Source of the DNA: Lithobates sylvaticus
Taxonomy: Eukaryota; Chordata; Amphibia; Anura; Ranidae
Length of the DNA: 64,000 nucleotides
Assembly: GCA_028564925.1 (NCBI GenBank)
Contig: CM053028.1
Location: 444,528,022-444,592,021, forward strand
Direction: 5' to 3'
Of the stretch, positions 57,475 to 64,000 are shown in pieces. The notes under the pieces were generated by a model. That model had not been told where the DNA came from and searched no databases. It saw only the letters and a program-made list of their open reading frames with translations. The position numbers were made by a program, and so were the translations under genes. Every line of letters begins with the position of its first letter. Within the stretch, counting starts at the first letter, position 1.

Positions 57475-57925
57475 TACAGTGAGGCTGCATATGATTGGCA
57501 CAGTGAGGCTGTACATTATGGGCACAGTGAGGCTGCATATGATTGGCACAGTGAGGCCGCATATGATTGGTACAGTGTGGCTGAATATGATGGGCACAGT
57601 GGCTGCATTTGATGGAGCACAGTGGCTGCATATGATGGGCACAGTGGCTGCATTTGATGGGCACAGTGGCTGCGTTTGATGGGCACAGTGGCTGCATATG
57701 ATGGGGCACAGTGGCTGCATTTGATGGGCACAGTGGCTGCAATTGATGGGGCACAGTGGCTGCATTTGATGGGGCACAGTGGCTGCATTTGATGGGCACA
57801 GTGGCTGCTTTTGGTGGGCACAGTGGCTGCATTTGATGGGCACAGTGGCTGCATTTGATGGGCACAGTGGCTGCAATTGAAGGCACAGTGGCTGCATTTG
57901 ATGGCACAGTGAGGCTGCAATTGTT
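57475..57925. repeat. 22-bp minisatellite
   Basis: About 20 units of GGCACAGTGGCTGCATTTGA-type sequence, with 23-bp variants and a diverged CAGTGAGGCTGCATATGA subtype on the left. Long minus-strand frames rich in Cys, Pro and His (161-179 codons) arise only from the repeat. Confidence 0.95.
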
Positions 57926-57984
57926 GTTTTTCAGAATTTTTCCCAAAACCCCCCAAAAATTTTGCGCACCACTGACCGCTACAG

Positions 57985-58620
57985 TTAATATGGTCAAAGA
58001 TCAATTAGGAGGGCTAACAGAGATAATATCTTTATTAAGATTTGAAGAAAATAAGAAAACTACTGTGACAGAGGGTCACCTCAGTGATTTGGAAGACAGG
58101 CTGCCTCCACTCATTGCCGAGTCTTGCTCTACCGCCCAGTTCGAAAAAGCTACAACTTTTTACATGCAAGAAAAAAACAAAGAGCCCTGAAAGTTTTTTC
58201 ATAACATTTATTCAGAATATCTGGAGTTTCCAAGAACAAAGCTGAAAAAGTCTATAACAAAGAAATAAAATGCCTATCACATAGAAAGAATTATACAGCA
58301 CAATGCAATCCACGAGCTAAAAAGCAGATTCCTTCTGTAGGAAACCAGTATCTGGAAGGAGGAGAAGAAGCCTTATTCACAATATAGAAAAACCTTGCGT
58401 GTCTGAGAAAAAAAAAAAGAGAGCTCAGTCTAGTTCTAATCTGCTTCTTGTCAACTTGTACAGGAGCCGCTTTTTACCAACACAACAAAATTATGGACCG
58501 GGACATCGACTTGAGAGCAACTTTCTAAAAAACAAGGCAGGATTATTGCTAACGAACCATGCAGAGAGGGAAAGCCAAATAATAATAAAAAAAAAAATTA
58601 TGAAGAAGAAGGACAAATAA
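57985..58620 (+). other. Possible retrotransposon remnant, unidentified
   Basis: Short frames (57,990-58,190 and 58,399-58,620) contain charged coiled-coil-like (VTEGHLSDLEDRLPPL) and basic sequence that could derive from a retroelement's first gene. The similarity is too weak for a family call. Old and broken if so. Confidence 0.3.
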
Positions 58621-60125
58621 CAAGTCTAGTCAATTCTGGTTAGAGAGACTGAACCACTGGCTTGGATTACTTTGTTTCACAACACAAACATCATAGACTC
58701 TCAATATGCTTATCAACGGATAAATGATGTATTATATACGTCTCCTAACTCTACGGATAATGCCAGCATACTGTTCAGACTGTAACATTGCTAACACAAG
58801 GGGGAAAATTCTGCCAATAATTTTAGGACTGACTTCCAACAGATTTAACCCATTCATTGCCAGTAAGGCCTACAAGCCTCCTCTTGCAGGAAAGGGGTTA
58901 ATTCACAGCTGCATAGAACTGTGCCCTGAAGAATGCATGGAATGAATGAATCCCGCAAAGGAGTAGCATGTCTCAGATTCATTTTTCTGTATCTCAAAAA
59001 GAATTAGTCAGTTTAAGTATTTCATCCTTTTAAAAGCTGGTTGCAACCCTCTTCCGGCATCTATGTAATAAGGGCACTGGGTGGACTACAAATCCTTGGT
59101 TTTAATCAGTGTCACGAGAGGTTTGTCATCTGGGCTGTAATCTTCGTATGTTACCGGAGTGGCCTCGTACATCGCCGGCCGAGCCTTTTTGCCAAACCTG
59201 ATGAAATAGAAACAACAGCAAATAAATGGACAGCGACTGGACAATAAGTATTGAATTGCCTATAGATGTGCAGATTATTTAGGAGATAGCTTGTTTAAGA
59301 CCTTCTCTGAAAAAAACAGTTCATCTAATAAAGAAACATTATCAATATTAAATTTTTTGTTCTTTCTTAAAATGGGCCAGCATGACAGTAAGTATAGAAA
59401 TTTATTAGCTCATTGTCAAACGTATGGACTCCATAAGTTGAAATCCTTTAGTATGACAGCAATGCACAACCATTACTGAGTACCTTCTGAAAAATACAGT
59501 GGCCTGGCTGTCATGCTGATTCAAGGACCTTATGTTACTGACACTTATTACTGATACTTATTACCAGTCAGAAACTGTACTAAAAAAAAAAAAGTGACAG
59601 CTAGGCAGCTAGCATATTCAGATGGAGATCAGCTATGTCTACAGCTTTTTTGACAAGTAACATGTATTATAAGGCAGAACCATGAATATGTCAACTTTGT
59701 AAATAGTATTACAATACTTTTCCAAGTACTAAACTACATTACTGCTATTTTACTATGTCTATAGCATTTCTATTAGCTATCGCACTACCTCATTGTAATT
59801 GCATATGCTATCAATATAATTGTAAAAGTGGACCTTTCAGTAGGTTTAGAAGACTTGCATTAATACATTCCTGACATGTCACAATATACAGCAGCAGTAG
59901 AATTGTCAGAGATTTTCTACCTATTAAGACATCCATCACTGAGTTACAGTCAAGTGACTTTGCTCAGGCTGAGATGATGTAAACCAAGGGGGTCTCCAAA
60001 CTTTCTAAACAAAGAGCTGGTTTATTGCCCTTCAGACTTTAGGGGAGCTAAAATTTGGCCAGTGGGAGTGGGAATTTTGGTTTTATCAGTGGGAGTAAAC
60101 ATCACCACGTTTGGGACTTGGAGGC
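58621..60125. other. No gene seen
   Basis: AT-rich anonymous sequence with short frames only. Confidence 0.45.
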
Positions 60126-61100
60126 GGGGGGGGGGGGGGGGGGGGGATAATTTTATTGGGATTGTATGTGATAGACCAACACAAAGTGGAACATAATTGT
60201 GAAGTGGAAGGAAAATGTTAAATGGTTTTCAACATTTTTTTTACAAATAAATATGTGAAAAGTCTGGAGTGCATTTGTATTCAGCCCCCTTTACTCTGAT
60301 ACCCCTAACTAAAATATAGTGGAACCAAATGCGTTCAGAAGTGACCTAATTACTAAATAGAGTCCACCTGTGTGTAATGTAATCTAATTTTAAATACAGC
60401 TGTTCTGTGAAGCCCTCAGAGGTTTGTTACAGAACCTTAGTGAACAAACAGCCTCATGAAGACCAAAGAACACACCAAACAGGTCAGGGATAAAGTTGTG
60501 GAGAGGTTTAAAAGCAGGGTTAGGTTATAAAAAAAATCCCAAGCTTTGAACATCTCACGGAGCACTGTTCAATCCATCATCCGAGAATGGAAAGAGTATG
60601 GCACAACTGCAAACCTACCAAGACATGGCTGTCCACCTAAACTGACCAGGCAAGGCAAGGAGAGCATTAATCAGAGAAGCAGCCAAGAGGCCCATGATAA
60701 CTCTGGAGGAGCTGCAGAGATCCACAGCCCAGGTGGGAGAATCTGTCCACAGGACAACTATTAGTCGTGCACTCCACAAATCTGGCCTTTATGAAGTGGC
60801 AATAAGAAAGCCATTGTTTAAAGAAAGCCATAAGAAGTCCCATTTTTAGTTTGTGAGAAGCTATATGGAGGATACAGCAAACATGTGGAAGAAGGTGCTT
60901 TGGTCGGATGAGACCAAAATTTAACTTTTTGGCCTAAAAGCAAAACGATATGTGTGGCGGAAAACTAACATTGCACGGCACCCTGAACACACCATCCCCA
61001 GCTTGAAACATGATGGTGGCAGCATCATGTTGTGGGGATGCTTTTCTTTAACAGGGACAGGGAAGCCAAATACAGGGCAATCTTAGAAAAAAAACTGTTA

Positions 61101-61525
61101 TGCCCTGTACACACGGTCGGAAATTCAGACGGAAAAGGTCCGATCGGATTATGTTGTCGGAAAATCTGATCGTGTGTGGGCTCTATCGGACTTTTTCAGT
61201 TGGAAATTCCGACAAAAAAAATTTGAGAGCAGGATCTAAAATTTTTAGACAAAAAAAAGTCTATCAGACTTTTTCGGATCGTTTGTAGAGAATTCTGACG
61301 GACAAAGTGCCACGCATGCTCAGATGAAATTATGAGACCAAAGCTATTGGATACTAGCCTCTATGTAGTTCCGCATTACGCAACGAACATCACCACGTTC
61401 CGAACGATCAGATTTTCCGACAGCTTTGTCCGACCGTGTGTATGCAACACCAGTTTCGGACAAAATCCGTTGGAAGAAATCTGCCGGATTTTGTGGTCGG
61501 AATGTCTGACCTAGTGTACAAGGCA
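61101..61525. mobile_element. Harbinger-like MITE nested in Tc1 (first)
   Basis: TTA (61,098-61,100) precedes TGCCCTGTACACACGGTCGG, and the right end GTGTACAAGGCA is followed by TTA (61,526-61,528). The interior matches 30,444-30,806 (CACGCATGCTCAGATGAAAT, TATGCAACACCAGT). Confidence 0.85.
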
Positions 61526-61528
61526 TTA

Positions 61529-61896
61529 TGCCACGTACACACAAGCGGAATTTCCGTAGGAAAAATCTTGGATGTTTTTTCTGACAGAATTCCTCCCAAG
61601 CTTGGCTTGCATACACACGGTCACACAAAAGTTCGCTGAACTTTCGACCGTCAAGAGCGCGGTAACGTACAACACTACGACGAGCCGAGAAAATTAAGTT
61701 CAATGCTTCTGAGCATGCGTCAAATTGTTTCCGAGCATGCGTAGGAATTTTGCACGTCGGTACAGACGATCTGAACTTTTTCCGACCGAAAAATTGAGAA
61801 CATGCTCTCAATCTTTTGCTGGCTGGAATTCCGTCAGCAAAATCTGATGGAGCATACACACTGTCAAATTTTTGGTCCGCTCGTGTGTACGGGGCA
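61529..61896. mobile_element. Harbinger-like MITE nested in Tc1 (second)
   Basis: Begins TGCCACGTACACACAAGCGG directly after the shared TTA and ends GTGTGTACGGGGCA followed by TCA. The interior differs from the first (GAGCATGCGTCAAATTG, TTCGACCGTCAAGAGCGCGG), so it is a sister subfamily and not a duplicate. Confidence 0.82.
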
Positions 61897-62460
61897 TCAG
61901 AGTCTGCAAAAGACTTGAGACTGGTGAGGAGGTTTACCTTCCAACAGGACAAAGATGCTAAAAATACAGCAGAGCTACAATGGAAAGGTTTAGATCAAAG
62001 CATATTCATGTGATAGAATGGCCCAGTCAAAATCCAGACCTAAATGCAATTGAGAATCTGTGGCAAGACTTGAAAATTGCTGTTCACAGACGTTCTCCAT
62101 CCAATCTGACAGAGCTTGAGCTATTTTGCAAAGAAGAATGGGCAAAAATGTCACTCTCTAGATGTGCAAATCTGGTAGAGACATTCCCAAAAAGACTTGT
62201 AGCTGTAATTGCAGTGAAAGGTGGTTCTACAAAGAATTGACTCAGGGGGGCTGAATACAAATGCATGCCTCACTTTTCACATATTTATTTGTAAAAAAAA
62301 TTGAAAATCATTTATCATTTTCATTTCACGTCACAATTATGTGTCACTTTGTGTTGGCTGATCACATAAAATTTCAATAAAATACATTTATGTTTTTGGT
62401 TGTAACATGACAAAACGTGGAAAATTTCAAGGGGTATAAATACTTTTTCAAGGCACTGTA

Positions 62461-63560
62461 TATACCCTCCTTTTTGCTTTTACCATTATATAGAAAAGCG
62501 GCTTAGAGGCCTACCATAAAGGAGAACAGAGTGATTGTAGGTTATTAACCGAGTCTACTATGGAAGAATTAAATTAAATTGAAATTGAAATTTTAAAAGT
62601 AAGCAAATATAACCAGGCTCTAGCTGAGTGAAACTCCACATTATTAAAATATACATTTACACAGCGAAATGCTGGGATGACTTAGGATTTATGCACACTG
62701 GAAAGCTAAAAACTGCTGTAGCACCCTCCTAGGTAGGTGCTAGAAGAGAGTATAGTTTTGGTTTTTCTGCTTACCAGGAAGATGGTCAGGTAAAACTTAG
62801 AGTGCTTTCTGCCCAGGGAGCAGGATCTATTGGTTAGGTCTGCTCATTGTGCTCAGATGCAGCTCAGCTTGTTTGACTGTCCCCCACTGGTCCAATAGGG
62901 AAGCATATTGGACAGTGGGAGGGGACCTGACTGGTGAGTGCACAGGCTTGGTTACAGTCCTGGCAATTGGCAGAGCAAAAGTGCTGCATTGCATGTTGGG
63001 ATACTGTATAAAAGCCCAGGGTACATGTGCTCAGAGTTAGTTGAGCCGGGGATGGGGGTGGCTGCCCTCTCCTCCGCGGAGGTAGTCGTGTGGCCTTGGG
63101 TGGTCGACCCGAGGGCCTAGAGAGAAGCTGAACCCAGAGGTCCTTTAAAGCTGACTGGAAGGGAGACACCAGGAGGGATCGGATTCTGCCTGCTGTGCAG
63201 ATCTGTGTCTTTGGGGCCTGTCGAGTGAGGGTCACACCCTTCAGCTAGAAGAGTCAGTGGATGGGTGTCAGTAAAGGGGATGCTAGAGAGTATCCTGAAG
63301 ATAATGTAGTGCATTGAGTCTCCTGCTAGTGAGAGCAAGAAGACTTAATTCCTTCATACATGTGGCAGTATGGTAAAGCAGTGTGACTGCTTCCACAAAC
63401 AATTCGGTAAGGCCAAGTGAGAGTTGTCCTCATCAATTGTGACTAGTTCCAGTTGGAGTATCCCACTAATCCCTTCTCCTCCCATCCAAGTTCCAAAATA
63501 ACATACAAAAAACCCCAAACACCTTGGACTGGTCATTGAGTAACGAGCAAGCGAGAGTAA
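62461..63560 (+). other. No coding gene; segment with CCAAT- and TATA-like motifs
   Basis: Around 62,890-63,013 on the plus strand, TCCAATAGG and ATTGGACAG precede ACTGTATAAAAGCC, and a GC-rich leader follows. This layout resembles an LTR or small promoter. I could not find a matching second copy or clear LTR edges, and no reading frame downstream has a recognisable domain. Confidence 0.35.
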
Positions 63561-64000
63561 TGCCGCGTACACACGTGCGGACTTTTGCCGGCGGACCTAG
63601 TCCAGCGGACAATCCCGCGGGACTTTCCAGCTGGGTCCGCTGGACTTTCCGAGCGTGTGGACTTGCCCACACACGCACGGACTTCTCCAGCGGATAATCC
63701 GCCGGCCAAAAGTCCGCGGGACTTTTGAAAATGAACGGACTTGCCCACACACGGAGCAGTCCGTTCATTTCGAACGTAACTTCAGGTTACGTAGCTAGCG
63801 TAGGCAGTAAATGCCGCCGCGCTAGCTCCGCAAGCTGGCATGGATTTAAAGGGAATCCCCACGCCGAAAAAAACGGCGTGGGGGTTCCCCCCAAATCCAT
63901 GTCAGACCCTCATCCGAGCACGCAGCCTGGCAGGCCAGGAAAGGGGTGGGGACGAACGAGCGCCCCCCCCCCCTCCTGAGCCGTACCAGGCCGCGTGCCC
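63561..64000. mobile_element. Harbinger-like MITE and composite repeat, running off the window
   Basis: TAA precedes TGCCGCGTACACACG at 63,561. Nested inverted blocks (GCGGACTTTTGCCGGCGGA against its complement near 63,690) fill the next 200 bp. From about 63,850 the sequence matches the composite-repeat module (ACGGCGTGGGGGTTCCCCCC, CATGTCAGACCCTCATCC). The right limit is outside the window. Confidence 0.65.

Larger units (their letters stand above)
60456..62240 (+). pseudogene. Tc1 transposase (DD34E type), interrupted
   Basis: Starts MKTKEHTKQVRDKVVERF. The first helix-turn-helix includes ISRSTVQSIIREWKEYGTTA, with a GCPPKLT linker. The second domain and linker are frameshifted (RTTISRALHKSGLY). 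The catalytic core shows KKVLWSDETK and [10 protein letters not shown]. After an 800-bp insertion it continues RRFTFQQDKD, WPSQNPDLNAIENLWQDL and ends KGGSTKN and a stop at 62,238. The catalytic pattern D, D, 34 residues, E of Tc1 transposases is visible in pieces. Besides the insertion there are a few frameshifts and stops, so it is inactive. Confidence 0.88.
60147..62458 (+). mobile_element. Tc1-type transposon with two nested MITEs
   Basis: The right end is complete (TTTTTCAAGGCACTG followed by TA at 62,459-62,460). The left end lacks the outer terminal bases and starts at the edge of a 21-bp G-run (60,126-60,146). Sub-terminal sequence (GTGATAGACCAACACAAAGT on the left, its near complement on the right) confirms both arms. 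Without the two nested MITEs it would be about 1.5 kb, normal for Tc1. Confidence 0.9.

Noticed and set aside
57412-58004. Cys/Pro/His-rich minus-strand frames of 161-179 codons
   Set aside because: Generated by the 22-bp tandem repeat in all three frames.
1-64000. A new functional gene system
   Set aside because: Every long coding signal traces to a known transposon class or to a tandem repeat. I found no set of linked genes that would suggest an undescribed system.
1-64000. tRNA, rRNA or snRNA genes
   Set aside because: No cloverleaf with A and B boxes and no rRNA-like stretch could be recognised by eye. The tRNA-like sequence at 50,583 is a primer binding site only.

Overview
This is vertebrate DNA made almost entirely of interspersed repeats. 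It most likely comes from a frog, and the repeat set looks ranid-like; that judgement rests on recognising repeat families from memory, since I could run no search. Supporting signs are a frog-type DIRS retrotransposon, many TTAA-flanked piggyBac-like MITEs, Tc1/mariner, hAT and Harbinger-like copies, L1/L2-type LINEs, and long (CA)n, (AT)n, (AAT)n and homopolymer tracts. I found no complete host protein-coding gene, no rRNA or tRNA gene and no CRISPR array. The only candidate host feature is a CpG-rich segment at about 22,300-22,880. It carries a good splice donor on the minus strand and could be a promoter with a first exon.

Layout. 1-7,240: a Tc1 transposase fragment, three MITE or foldback elements, otherwise anonymous sequence. 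7,246-13,610: a piggyBac-like MITE interrupted by a structurally whole DIRS element (7,946-13,374; gag, RT/RNase H and tyrosine recombinase on the minus strand). 13,611-24,600: a chain of small DNA transposons (Tc1, hAT, Harbinger-like, mariner-like, TTAA type), the CpG-rich segment and a 36-bp minisatellite. 24,790-28,530: a broken Ty3/Gypsy element. 28,735-36,300: frog composite repeats with piggyBac-like, hAT and Harbinger-like insertions and an L1 fragment. 36,655-38,840: a decayed hAT transposase gene split by a piggyBac-like insertion. 39,281-44,582: another piggyBac-like copy, a candidate solo LTR, and a MITE copy swollen by a 14-bp minisatellite. 45,983-46,895: the end of an L2-type LINE. 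50,275-56,280: a second broken Gypsy element, whose Gag resembles the lineage that gave rise to vertebrate PNMA proteins and which carries several nested insertions. 57,172-57,925: an unusual alternating inverted repeat and a 22-bp minisatellite. 60,147-62,458: a Tc1-type transposon with two Harbinger-like MITEs inside. 63,561 to the end: another MITE and repeat.

The elements do not form a pathway; what links them is insertion order. The clearest nests are DIRS in a piggyBac-like MITE, hAT in a MITE in Gypsy, a piggyBac-like element in hAT, and two MITEs in Tc1. No undescribed functional system is evident. The most informative items are the whole-looking DIRS with its circle-junction signature, the PNMA-like Gypsy and the CpG-rich candidate promoter.
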